From the NCBI GenBank assembly GCA_902563055.1, contig CACEWE010000010.1, positions 1-45,060 of the forward strand: 45,060 nt of DNA. The letters run 5' to 3'. This DNA is from an uncultured Gammaproteobacteria bacterium. GTDB taxonomy: Bacteria; Pseudomonadota; Gammaproteobacteria; Francisellales; CACEW01. Within the stretch, counting starts at the first letter, position 1, and every line of letters begins with the position of its first letter. Under the pieces are notes generated by a model. The model saw nothing but the letters and a program-made list of their open reading frames with translations. It was not told the origin of the DNA and did not search any database. Positions 26,201 to 33,997 of this stretch are shown here, one piece after another. A program made the position numbers and the translations under genes.

Positions 26201-27976
26201 CTTATGCACCGGCACGTTACTGTATTTATTAGTATGAATCTGTAAAGCCCTTTCCTGCTGAGATCGGTCCAGCATGCATAACTTATTAAGCGCTGCTACT
26301 GGAGATGCAAAAACAAGATCACTTATATGTGAAAAACCATTTTTTATAAAATTTTCAACGAGTGCAACTGCACTGCTATGAAGCAAATTACGCTGAATGT
26401 AAAAACGAACTCTTTTATACCTTGGACTAATCACAATACTCAAAGGGCTATGTGGGTCAGGCTGAACTTGGTATATGTCCTGAGCATACTGTAATGATAC
26501 TGCATGAGAAAAAGCACGGCGGTCTAGCTGCGGATAGCGCTCAAAAATTTCATTTAAGAAAGACATACTACCGACACAATCGTCTAATTGGCCTGCTACT
26601 ATTAAAATAGTATCCATAATGCTCATTTCAGGATTAAAATCGCCAGTACTTAATGGTAGGAACTGACTAATTAGCCCTTTGTTGTCTTGTAATAAATCTT
26701 GATATTGATCAAGTTTTTGATTCTTACCCACCAAGAGACGAATCATTGATGGAAAGTAGTTATTTATTCGGTAAAAAAAGATCTGCAGAATGGCGATAAA
26801 TATAACATCAAACTGTAAACTCGGCATCTGGGTACTGCAACGATCTGCAAAATAATTAAGATCTAACTCACCAAGACGATCAACCCCAAGAGAGTTGCTA
26901 CTTTGTTGCGGCAAAAAGTCAAATGATTTAATGATACTAGGTGTCAGCGCCTCAACCCAATAGTCCTCTCGCTTTGCTACCTGTGAAATAAAGCCTGATA
27001 GCGCTTCATCCTTCGTATCATTAAACTCAGCAAATATATAGCCTTTTTGTAATTGATGTTTGATACGTAAGTCTTTTATAGATATTTTGTGACCGGCCTC
27101 AAGATCAATAAATTTTCCATATTCTACCGCACCATCATCGATAGCAATCCGGATCACATCCTCATCCCATGATACCAAACTGCCAATTTTTTTATCACCA
27201 CCTTCTATAAACTGGATATGTTTCACGAGATAAAGGTGTTTCCCTATTTTCAACTTAGGTGCAATAACGCCATTAGAACGACCGCCAAAATCACAGGCTT
27301 TTACAAGCCTATCTATCTTAGATTTCTCAAAGCCTAGAAAACCACTGGGACGAGAATGTTTAAAATAGTTTTCCCCAAGAGAATGTTGATGTTGTGCTAC
27401 TATGTTACCCGTTCTTATTTGATCAATGAGCTCCTCAAAAGCTACGATTGCTGCCTCATAACAGCGCATTTCATAGTATAGGGTTGTATCCTGGGGCCTT
27501 ATCTCTACCTTACGCTCCACCGCAATAGGACCAGAGTCCACCCCCTGATCCATCTGATGAATCATAATGCTTTCATCATGCAGCAATGTCTGCTGCTCAT
27601 CGTACTCTAGCACCGTCCAAAAAGTAGAATGAAAGCCACGTCTTTTACGCCCGCCGTTATGAAAGTTCCAAGCATACTCAAAGTGCTCAAGAAACTCTTC
27701 ATTTAATCGATGAGGATTGGATATACTGAATAAACCATAAAAACAATTATTAGAAAAGGCAAAATGAGATCCGGGTTTTTTTTCTGACCAATTTATTACT
27801 TCCTTAGGATCAAGACAGGCTACAATATTATTATCTGCCCATGTTTTTACCTGAGGATGAGAAGATATAACACCCGCAACCTCTAAGCCTCTCTCTTTTA
27901 CCCGATCTGCAACATGCGTCAGCAATGTTGACTCACCAATTAACCAGATTGTCTTCAATTTGCCCCCCGTGAACAT
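23234..27976 (-). CDS. Single-module NRPS-like synthetase: formyltransferase - half condensation - adenylation (Ser code) - carrier - reductase
   Basis: Residue numbers count from an in-frame TTG at 27997; ATG 27976 (residue 8) is taken as start, and TTG 27958 (GGGGGG upstream) is also possible. Domains: formyltransferase 15-310 with catalytic N111, H113 and D154; a region ~390-570 resembling only the second half of a condensation domain, no HHxxxDG; adenylation ~595-1095 with YTSGSTGTPKG, YGPTE, YLTGD and NQSGK (K1089); carrier ~1115-1185 with LGGDSL (S1146); reductase ~1220-1587 with GVTGFIG (1227-1233), Y1383 and K1387. Aligned by hand to GrsA, pocket residues D794, V795, W798, H837, I862, S864, L888, I896, D897 and K1089 give a serine-type code. 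Predicted: load Ser, formylate it, release reductively as aldehyde or alcohol. No partner NRPS gene adjoins it. The phosphopantetheinyl transferase at 3 kb could activate it. Confidence 0.9.
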   Translation of the reverse strand: MFTGGKLKTIWLIGESTLLTHVADRVKERGLEVAGVISSHPQVKTWADNNIVACLDPKEVINWSEKKPGSHFAFSNNCFYGLFSISNPHRLNEEFLEHFEYAWNFHNGGRKRRGFHSTFWTVLEYDEQQTLLHDESIMIHQMDQGVDSGPIAVERKVEIRPQDTTLYYEMRCYEAAIVAFEELIDQIRTGNIVAQHQHSLGENYFKHSRPSGFLGFEKSKIDRLVKACDFGGRSNGVIAPKLKIGKHLYLVKHIQFIEGGDKKIGSLVSWDEDVIRIAIDDGAVEYGKFIDLEAGHKISIKDLRIKHQLQKGYIFAEFNDTKDEALSGFISQVAKREDYWVEALTPSIIKSFDFLPQQSSNSLGVDRLGELDLNYFADRCSTQMPSLQFDVIFIAILQIFFYRINNYFPSMIRLLVGKNQKLDQYQDLLQDNKGLISQFLPLSTGDFNPEMSIMDTILIVAGQLDDCVGSMSFLNEIFERYPQLDRRAFSHAVSLQYAQDIYQVQPDPHSPLSIVISPRYKRVRFYIQRNLLHSSAVALVENFIKNGFSHISDLVFASPVAALNKLCMLDRSQQERALQIHTNKYSNVPVHKSFERMAQYFPRAVAIEFANTEYTYAQLNQEVNYLAHWLYAQKDKVKHNIVAICFERSVEMVVTMLAILKAGLAYMPININYPLKHKAQLLEDSNVSLLITSDQQYYALTQNQSQNDLEVHAYGAINVDKGHGHNLNITCTEYDLAYVLYTSGSTGTPKGVMISHGGLSNRIYWMQYQYNLMPSDVVFQKTAYSFDVSVWEFFWPLAIGAKMVLASETGVTDPNYLVHAIDQFGITVMHMVPSMMNVFLQSIEQGNGHSLRLFISSGEALTSNLTRHFQNKLPHVHLYNLYGPTEATIDVTYFNCRDPQLGEAIPIGKMVDNMAGYVLDKYRNLMPPGAIGEFALSGPQVALGYHQRPDLTHKRFKSNPFARGRHHFEKFYLTGDLVRLLPDGNIDFLGRGDQQLKIRGMRVEIGAIESCMVECRYVSDAVVVSRKNNIEQIELVAYVVTLGAGEDDIPKIKSYLEEALPEHMIPSYIKVLDQLPTNQSGKVDIKALPAIDTDRRQVKTHYIAAQNALHQKLISIWQQVLQVDRIGILDDFFALGGDSLAVSEVMLRIKKTMGIALPMYQLFMSPTIAYLTELIEDASIKSKDNQAIASFIQDSHVRADFKKVKILEKAKTVKNIFLTGVTGFIGAYILQQLTQEEDVVVYCLVRGASAKECRTRILKNLLQYNIFVDPHKFVAIPGDLTETMLGLAPQAFEELSRLIDVIYHNGALVHHLYNYQALKSSNVDGTRAVIDLAMLHKLKPVHFISTISAVASYDAQGRLAESFPQAQPERLLKNGYGQTKWTAERLLSQAKEQGLEVSIYRLGWITGESQKGYFPRRPDHNLQLIKGCIQLGYAPSWSTEVYMTPVDVAAKMIVEFSKYTTNEVFNIISDSSMKWRDLISWVNENYYPVNMIAPSLWHDRYLVQLNRHNAIFSLLPLYLHNEDINHMLTQKEIDHLATDKSKALAKKLGIGHVPLNERLLDRYFSYLQKQAFLSSLSRVV

Positions 27977-28294
27977 AATACATTCAATCGTGTCCAATTA
28001 ACAGCAAGTCTACTACTTTATAATGACATTAACAAGCACTAACTATCAAACATTTTAAAGACAAAAACAACCGATGATATATACATCACCACCATAGATA
28101 CAATAAAAAAATTCACGATAAAATAACAACACATATTAAATATTTTTCATAAAAAATAATTTTTTTTATTTGTGCAAAAAAGAGTGCAAAACGCACCTCA
28201 TTTGCCAAAAAACATTGCGATAAGCTCTAAAATGTTTATAATGTTTATCCATAAAGTTATCCCTTATAATCCAACATTAAATAAAGGCAAGCCT

Positions 28295-30571
28295 ATGGAC
28301 ATACAAGATTTTGATAAATTTACCGCACTTTTGTCTGAAGCCATGATATGCACTGATGAAGCCTTCAACATCACGCACTTTAACAAGGCAGCAGAGCAAT
28401 GTTTTGGTGCCATGAAAAATAGGAACCTTAGCAGCTTATCACAAGCACTTCATATTTCGCCACCTCTTGATCAGCTATGCAAAGAATTACCAATCAATAC
28501 CACCAAGAACTTTTCTATTACCTACCAAGATAACAAGAAAAACAAAAGCCAAACAAGCAACTGGCGTATTTCTGCACTGAGTAACAAAAGTGGCTCAAAT
28601 TCTTATGTCCTTTTAAGCGACCTGCCTATCACAATTAAAGAGCATGTTGATTACCTGCAAAATATTGTCGACTGTACTCCTGGGTCCTTATACTGGAAAG
28701 ATAAAGAGGGGACCTACCTTGGCTGCAACGAATATATGGCAAAAATGATCGGCCTTAATTCCTCTAAAGAAATTGTTGGCAAAAAAGATCCTGAGCTTCA
28801 TGGCGCTGATAAATCTAATGATCTACTTCACCATGATAAAGTAGTCATGAACGACAGACAAACAATCACCATAGAAGAAGATGTTGTGTGTGCTAACGGA
28901 GAACGTAAAACTTTTATGGCAGTAAAAATGCCTCTAAAAAATGATGCCGACAATGTAATAGGAATTGTTGGCAACTCGGTAGATATTACCGAACTAAAGC
29001 ACCTACAACAAGATTTAAAGAAGGCTAAGGACAAAGCAGAAGATGCCAATCAAATTAAATCCGACTTTATTGCCAGTATTAGCCACGACCTTAGAACACC
29101 CCTTAATGCACTGCTTGGCGCATCACAAATTCTCAATATTAAAGACCATTACCCTGAACAACAAGAATTTATCGATATTATTGTTATCGCAGCACAAAAC
29201 TTATTAAATATTGTCGAAGACATCTTAAGCTTTTCCAAAATAGAAGCCGGTAAAAACGAACTCACCTTTGACTCTTTTAACATACACGAAATGATTAAAG
29301 GCATCTGTCAGATGATGCAATACTACGCAGAGCAAAAAGAGCTGACCCTAAGCTATGAAATTGATTCAAGCATTCCACAAATGGTTATTGGCGCCCATAG
29401 TGCAGTTAGAAGAATTTTGCTTAACCTTATAAATAACGCAATTAAATTTACCCATAAAGGGAACATTCTTATTAAATTAGAAAATGAATCTTCTAATCAA
29501 AAAAGTACTGTAATAAAAATTAGCATCAGTGATTCTGGAATTGGCATCCCAGCGAATAAAAGGGAATATATATTTGAGCGTTTTGCTCAATTAACCCCAT
29601 CCTATAAAGGACGTTATGAAGGAGTTGGACTGGGCTTATCTATTGTAAAAAATCTCATGGACAATCTTGGTGGAACTATCACTCTTGAAAGTGAAGAAAA
29701 CAAAGGCAGCTGTTTTAGTTGTAACATTCCCTTTGAGCAACAACAAGATACCTCTGGGGTCAATATCGCGATGCAATTTGCCTATTCTAATGTCCGCGTC
29801 CTATTAATAAAAGATGAGACTAATAAAAATATTCAACTTCAAAGTGCACTGCCTTCTGAAGTAACCGTTAGCAGTAGCGAAAAGGCAGAAAAAATTATCC
29901 AAGAATATCAGACTCGTAACATCCCCTTCCATATTATCATTATTGACAGTACAAAAGCTTATAGCGTTTGTAATCAGCTTTGCCAATCTCCAGAATTAGA
30001 AGACACCCTTATGCTGATTTCTAAAGACCAGGCAAAAGATCTTCCTACTGATACTACTCAAAACTTTTTTGACAATATCGACATAAACCTGTCTTCTCAT
30101 GATCTTATAGTACAGCTCAAAACCATTTGGGATCAATGGCTTAAACACCGCACCCAATCTTCAATTCGAAAAGAACATATTATAAAAGTACTCTTAATAG
30201 AGAATGATCAAGCATCGCAGTCCGTATGCAAAACCATGCTTGAAGATTTTGGCTGCCAAGTGGATATTGCTGACTCCGGGCAATATGGCATTGAGCTATT
30301 TAAAAATAATACCTACGATATTGCATTTTTGGATATTGGGCTTGGAGACATGAGTGGCTTTGATATTGCCAAGGAAATGCGTAATATTGAACAATCCAGT
30401 AAACCTATACCTATTATTGCCCTTACCGCCCATGCTTTTGAAAATTATGAAAAGAAAAGTATTAAAGCAGGCATGAATGATTTCCTTACCAAACCTGCTA
30501 TTTACGAAGACTTTAAAAAAATTCTGAATAAATTTATTTTTTCAAGTCTCAATAAAAAGACAACAGTATAA
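28295..30571 (+). CDS. Soluble hybrid sensor histidine kinase (PAS-PAS-HisKA-HATPase-pseudoREC-REC)
   Basis: A 758-residue protein from ATG 28295 (AAAGG upstream). The N-terminus is PAS-like; a second PAS with C-terminal cap is at ~125-245 ('YWKDKEGTYLGCNEYMA', 'VDITEL'). A coiled linker leads to HisKA 'ASISHDLRTPLN' with phospho-acceptor H264. HATPase boxes follow: N 'LINNAIKF', G1 'DSGIGIP', F 'IFERFAQL' and G2 'GVGLGLS'. A degenerate receiver-like stretch ('VRVLLIKDE', no acceptor Asp in the usual place) precedes a complete receiver with D680 ('FLDIGLGDMSG') and 'FLTKPA'. There are no membrane segments, so it senses an internal signal, as ArcB-like or PAS-only kinases do. It starts a two-gene operon with the orphan gene 8 bases downstream. 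The cognate regulator and phosphotransfer protein are not here. Confidence 0.9.
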   Translation: MDIQDFDKFTALLSEAMICTDEAFNITHFNKAAEQCFGAMKNRNLSSLSQALHISPPLDQLCKELPINTTKNFSITYQDNKKNKSQTSNWRISALSNKSGSNSYVLLSDLPITIKEHVDYLQNIVDCTPGSLYWKDKEGTYLGCNEYMAKMIGLNSSKEIVGKKDPELHGADKSNDLLHHDKVVMNDRQTITIEEDVVCANGERKTFMAVKMPLKNDADNVIGIVGNSVDITELKHLQQDLKKAKDKAEDANQIKSDFIASISHDLRTPLNALLGASQILNIKDHYPEQQEFIDIIVIAAQNLLNIVEDILSFSKIEAGKNELTFDSFNIHEMIKGICQMMQYYAEQKELTLSYEIDSSIPQMVIGAHSAVRRILLNLINNAIKFTHKGNILIKLENESSNQKSTVIKISISDSGIGIPANKREYIFERFAQLTPSYKGRYEGVGLGLSIVKNLMDNLGGTITLESEENKGSCFSCNIPFEQQQDTSGVNIAMQFAYSNVRVLLIKDETNKNIQLQSALPSEVTVSSSEKAEKIIQEYQTRNIPFHIIIIDSTKAYSVCNQLCQSPELEDTLMLISKDQAKDLPTDTTQNFFDNIDINLSSHDLIVQLKTIWDQWLKHRTQSSIRKEHIIKVLLIENDQASQSVCKTMLEDFGCQVDIADSGQYGIELFKNNTYDIAFLDIGLGDMSGFDIAKEMRNIEQSSKPIPIIALTAHAFENYEKKSIKAGMNDFLTKPAIYEDFKKILNKFIFSSLNKKTTV

Positions 30572-30579
30572 GATTTACC

Positions 30580-31863
30580 ATGGAAGTCATAAAAAATTTC
30601 TACCAACATACTAGCTGGGCTGAGGTTAAACAGGATGTAAGAAACGTTAATCCAACGCTCTACGATATTATAGAAAATATGACACAAAGCCAATCACTAA
30701 AGCTCATTAAAGGACACTACACCTATGGTAGTGATATTTATGAAGCAAATAAAATCGTAGAACAGGAGTTAGGAACCTTACTTTCGCCCCTTATGCTGCA
30801 AATGGATAAATCCTGTGAGCGATATCTTACAGCAGGTGATCGTGTTATCCCTTTAGACCTTTACAGTCCTGGCAACCTAATTGGACTAGATCAAAGTGTA
30901 TCAATCCTTAATCAAACACCTAAAAAACCACAGCCCAATATTTCAGCTGGGGCAAGAAGTGCCTTTATGCTCCCCAAGATTACCGATGCTAGAGCACACA
31001 AGAGACTCAATAACAATTTTCAGTTTAATCTTAATCCGCCAACAGATATTTCTGAACATTGGCATATTTTCAAAGCAATCACCAGTCACATCTCGCACCG
31101 TCAAGATCCATGGCATACCACCTTACTTTTATTCCCTCAAGAGTGGCTACAAAAAGCATTAGAAGAAAAATGGCTTGAATTTCAAAACTTTATTTTACTA
31201 GAAGCCCTTAAAGAACTTGAGCTGTATAACTTTCATAACGGCATATGCGGAACCTGGGAGATATTTGCAAATACTATACGCTGTAGAAACCTTAAACCCG
31301 GGCCATACCTAACCGATACAATTAAACACATTCTTATGATATCTGAAAATTATATTCCAGGTTACAAAATTATTAATAATGATGAAAACATCTTACCAAG
31401 TCACTGTATTCAGCATGCATATAGTGAAGTTTACCAACTAAAGGACTATGCTCCATTTCTTATGGCTCCATCGAAAATTTCAGCACAGAACAGCAATGCT
31501 ATCTACTATTCGCTTGGCTACCCAACCCTCATCGAGGGGACCCCTACCATAAGAAAACCACCTAGCATTATCACTGAACTTCGAGAAATAAAAAAACTTA
31601 TGTCTATACTCAATGAAATCCTTGAGGAAAAGCACTGCAGCGAATCCTACCTAAAAAACCAATCTACTTATGAATATTATCATAGTGAAGACGATCCTTT
31701 TGGAGAAATTAAGAATAGTCAGGATATTCTTTATACCTCACTTGATATAAAAGAAGAACTTGAAAAACAATATCAAAATAAAACCTTCTCAACCTATAAT
31801 CAATTCTTTAGAGGATGTATTAGCATTAAAAACTCAAAACAATCATGCAAAAGCACGTTATAA
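30580..31863 (+). CDS. Orphan cytoplasmic protein coupled to the hybrid kinase
   Basis: I do not recognise this 427-residue protein. It starts 8 bases after the kinase stop, so the two are surely co-transcribed. There is no signal peptide or membrane segment. Visible features: an N-terminal helical block ('MEVIKNFYQHTSWAEVKQDV'), 'SAGARSAFMLPKITDARAHKR', an aromatic-rich centre ('HISHRQDPWHTTLLLFPQEW', 'NFHNGICGTWEIF'), and a charged helical tail ending in 'KNSKQSCKSTL'. Several His, Cys and Trp residues lie in the middle (HWHIF, HISHRQDPWH, GICGTW), which could form a ligand or metal pocket, but this is guesswork. Its place suggests an accessory sensor, output or regulator of the kinase. Confidence 0.65.
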   Translation: MEVIKNFYQHTSWAEVKQDVRNVNPTLYDIIENMTQSQSLKLIKGHYTYGSDIYEANKIVEQELGTLLSPLMLQMDKSCERYLTAGDRVIPLDLYSPGNLIGLDQSVSILNQTPKKPQPNISAGARSAFMLPKITDARAHKRLNNNFQFNLNPPTDISEHWHIFKAITSHISHRQDPWHTTLLLFPQEWLQKALEEKWLEFQNFILLEALKELELYNFHNGICGTWEIFANTIRCRNLKPGPYLTDTIKHILMISENYIPGYKIINNDENILPSHCIQHAYSEVYQLKDYAPFLMAPSKISAQNSNAIYYSLGYPTLIEGTPTIRKPPSIITELREIKKLMSILNEILEEKHCSESYLKNQSTYEYYHSEDDPFGEIKNSQDILYTSLDIKEELEKQYQNKTFSTYNQFFRGCISIKNSKQSCKSTL

Positions 31864-32154
31864 ATCCCACACTTTTGCATGCCAGAGCCCTTTCAAAAAA
31901 TAAATTAGCGATTTTCAAGACAATTAACTTCAGTTTTTAAATCACCATAGCTATAAAAAAAACTATAAATATTACAACATATGAACAATTATTACCCAAA
32001 AGCCTAAGAGCAGACAACATGATCAACTTACAATCTCCCATATAAACTATAAATATCACCAATTAGTTGCGCAAAAAAAAATCAAGTGTAAACTGCATTT
32101 ATCCCTGAATATGCGGGTGTTATTTTTACATACGAAAATTGGAGGTGAATATAC
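31864..32154. promoter_or_regulatory. AT-rich intergenic region with a 13-base direct repeat, upstream of the recombinase-like gene
   Basis: No gene is seen in these 291 bases. AAACTATAAATAT occurs twice in the same orientation (31960-31972 and 32044-32056). The 3' end carries a strong ribosome site GGAGGTG 7 bases before the ATG at 32155. The repeats could be binding sites or crossover-site parts for the recombinase-like proteins, but that is inference. Confidence 0.4.
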
Positions 32155-32835
32155 ATGGCTAATTATTTTTATTTTCGCGGGGACGACCCCCTTAAATTAG
32201 AATTTCAACAACAGGCTTTTCAAGCTTACGCTAAAGGCCAAAACTTTAATGAAAACAATGCTTTTACTGATGAACAGTCTGTAAAAGTTCACTGGCACAA
32301 ACGCAGTGTTTTTACTGCGCTAGAAACCCTTAAAGCGGATGATACATTATATATATACGAAGCTGCAAGCGTCTCAAGATCGACATCACAAATGCTAGAA
32401 ATCTTTCATGCTGCATTTCAAAAAGGTGTACATTTATTCTTTGCAAAATATGATCTTGGATTTTGGGCTAAGAAAAACAATAACTTAAAAGATTTATTAC
32501 AGCTTATGAAAGATATAGATGGCGACTTCATCGCACGAAGAACCACGGATGCATTAGAAAGAAGAAGAGAAGCTGGACTTCCATTAGGACGGCCTAAAGG
32601 CAGACAAAATAGTTCCTTAAAACTAGATAAGCATCGCAAGGACATTGTTAAGTATCTTGATCTTAAAATTAGTAAAGCATCTATTGCAAAACTGGTTAAC
32701 TGCCATCCGCAAACACTCTATGATTGGATTGACAGACATGGCATTCCAGATGCAAAACCAAGAAAGCCACGTACTAGATTTTACACTTCAGCTACAAGTA
32801 CGCATACAGAGAAAGAAGAGATGCTTGAAGACTAA
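32155..32835 (+). CDS. Serine-recombinase-like protein (DNA-invertase type) lacking the catalytic serine
   Basis: The 226-residue product follows the plan of small serine invertases (Mpi/Hin group). Strand 1 'YFYFRGDD' is where the catalytic 'YIRVS' is expected: R8 is kept but the Ser position is Asp/Gly. Then come 'LKADDTLYIYEAASVSRST' (the R-L-S-R-x region, R75 kept), 'FFAKYDLGFWA', the long E-helix 'RTTDALERRREAGLPLGRPKGR', and a C-terminal helix-turn-helix 'ISKASIAKLVNCHPQTLYDWI'. The last 30 residues are a basic, Ser/Thr-rich tail. Without the serine it cannot make the covalent DNA link, so it probably binds DNA as a regulator or helper. GGAGGTG lies 7 bases before the start. A terminator follows at 32865. 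A more decayed paralogue is next. Confidence 0.82.
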   Translation: MANYFYFRGDDPLKLEFQQQAFQAYAKGQNFNENNAFTDEQSVKVHWHKRSVFTALETLKADDTLYIYEAASVSRSTSQMLEIFHAAFQKGVHLFFAKYDLGFWAKKNNNLKDLLQLMKDIDGDFIARRTTDALERRREAGLPLGRPKGRQNSSLKLDKHRKDIVKYLDLKISKASIAKLVNCHPQTLYDWIDRHGIPDAKPRKPRTRFYTSATSTHTEKEEMLED

Positions 32836-32864
32836 ACTCCCGTTATAGTCACTTATACCATATA

Positions 32865-32896
32865 AAGCCACAGCACATGCCTGTGGCTTTTTTTTA
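32865..32896 (+). terminator. Intrinsic terminator after the first recombinase-like gene
   Basis: AAGCCACAG and CTGTGGCTT pair perfectly (9 bp) around a 7-base loop, followed by a T run on the plus strand. It lies 30 bases after the stop codon of the recombinase-like gene. Confidence 0.85.
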
Positions 32897-32916
32897 CCTC
32901 CTATATATTATTAACC

Positions 32917-32944
32917 ATGATATAGCTATATTAAGCTATATCAT
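32917..32944. promoter_or_regulatory. 28-bp inverted repeat between the two recombinase-like genes
   Basis: ATGATATAGCT - 6 bases - AGCTATATCAT: perfect 11-base arms. It lies between the terminator of the first gene and the start of the second, 88 bases upstream of ATG 33033. It has no T run. The size and symmetry suit a crossover site or operator for a dimeric protein, such as the recombinase-like proteins on either side. Either role is inference. Confidence 0.6.
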
Positions 32945-33032
32945 AGCAACCTAAATTTGCATTATTAAATTGTGTAATTACAATAGTAATCAAGCCATAA
33001 GAAAACGGCGAATGACCCAAAGGAGGAATGCT

Positions 33033-33641
33033 ATGTCCACTATAATCTATAACAACTCAATGTCCTATAACTACAATCAAGATATCGAAAACATTCTATT
33101 AGAATATAAAAACACCCTTTCTAATAAAAATATTGAATGGATCAACGAACCCCCTCCTTTTGAGGCACACTGGAGTAAGAGAGCACTTGGAGTTTTATTA
33201 GATAATAAGAATACCAAGAACAAACCTAAAACTATTATTGCCTATGACGCCCCTGCTTTAGCACATGCAAGCTTTCAAGTTATTGAGATGCTTCATAGCT
33301 TTGCAGAAAACAATATTGACCTGTACTTTATAAAATATCAACAACGGTTTTCCATGAAAAACAAACATGAACTCGCCTCACTGATTAAAATGATCCAAAC
33401 TATCCAGCAAGATTTTCAGGAAATACATGCCAAGCTTCCAAAACGATCGCCCTTAAGTGCCAAAATAGGTCGCCCAAAAGGTAGTAAAAACAGAACCCAT
33501 AAATTAGACTCACATCAAAACGAAATAAAACAATATTTGAAAATTGGAATTTCCAAAGCTTCTATTGCAAAGCTAGTTCAATGCCATCCGCAAACTCTTA
33601 CAGACTGGTTAGAGCGAAAGTACCAGCTAGAAACTGCATAA
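33033..33641 (+). CDS. Second, more degenerate serine-recombinase-like protein
   Basis: The 202-residue product is a diverged paralogue of the gene at 32155. Start ATG 33033 has AAAGGAGG 6 bases upstream and is preferred to an upstream in-frame start at 32970. The catalytic half is barely recognisable: the N-terminal 'YIRVS' strand is gone, and the R-x-S-R motif is replaced by 'YDAPALAHASFQVIEML'. The DNA-binding half is very well kept: 'IGRPKGSKN', then 'IGISKASIAKLVQCHPQTLTDWL'. This pattern, loss of catalysis with retained helix-turn-helix, fits a DNA-binding regulator or a gene in decay. Its last ~170 bases are duplicated downstream in a broken form (33746-33915). Confidence 0.75.
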   Translation: MSTIIYNNSMSYNYNQDIENILLEYKNTLSNKNIEWINEPPPFEAHWSKRALGVLLDNKNTKNKPKTIIAYDAPALAHASFQVIEMLHSFAENNIDLYFIKYQQRFSMKNKHELASLIKMIQTIQQDFQEIHAKLPKRSPLSAKIGRPKGSKNRTHKLDSHQNEIKQYLKIGISKASIAKLVQCHPQTLTDWLERKYQLETA

Positions 33642-33679
33642 GGTACTTCATCGAACCTTCATATATTCAAAAACATTGT

Positions 33680-33716
33680 GCAAAAAAAGCCCTTAAGACA
33701 TTCAGGGCTTTTTGCA
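33680..33716 (+). terminator. Terminator after the second recombinase-like gene (copy 1)
   Basis: TGCAAAAAAAGCCCT and AGGGCTTTTTGCA pair around a 10-base loop, so runs of A and T lie on both sides and it can act in both directions. A near copy lies at 33957-33984. Confidence 0.75.
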
Positions 33717-33720
33717 AAAA

Positions 33721-33750
33721 TGGCCTACCCTGAAGGATTAGAAACTCCCG
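33721..33750 (-). pseudogene. Remnant of a tRNA-Arg 3' end
   Basis: The bases tggc-ctaccct-gaagg-attagaa read like the 3' end of the intact tRNA-Arg at 33998 (tggc-gcgcccg-gaagg-attcgaa): CCA, acceptor strand, T-stem and T-loop in register. The rest of the tRNA is absent. It is the fossil of a duplicated tRNA tail, at the junction of the tandem duplication. Confidence 0.65.
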
Positions 33751-33915
33751 AAGGGTAGTAAAAAAAGAGCCCACAAATCAGATACACATTAAAATGAAAT
33801 AAAACGATATTTGGAAAATTGTGATTTCCAAATCCTCTTTCGTAAAGCTATTCCAATGCCATCAAACAACCTTAACAGACTCCTTAGAGAGAAAGTACCA
33901 ACTAGAAACTGCATA
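33746..33915 (+). pseudogene. Decayed copy of the C-terminal end of the second recombinase-like gene
   Basis: From 'agggtagtaaaaa' to 'agaaactgcataag' this stretch aligns, with scattered substitutions and a few one-base indels, to 33473-33643, the part encoding 'GSKN...' to the end of the helix-turn-helix ('ETA' stop). It has no start, and its frame is broken by stops, so it is not translated. The copied region goes on through the terminator and into the tRNA-Arg 3' end. Confidence 0.8.
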
Positions 33916-33956
33916 AGACCTATTATCTAGCCTTCATACATTCAATAAACATTGTG

Positions 33957-33984
33957 TAAAAAAAAACCCTTAAGACATTAAGGG
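33957..33984 (-). terminator. Terminator of the csrA/tRNA-Ser/tRNA-Arg side (copy 2)
   Basis: CCCTTAA and TTAAGGG pair around GACA. On the minus strand the stem is followed by 10 T's (A's at 33957-33966). It lies just beyond the 3' end of tRNA-Arg and so ends the tRNA transcript. It is the second copy of the hairpin at 33680-33716. Confidence 0.75.
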
Positions 33985-33997
33985 CTTTTTGAAAAAA

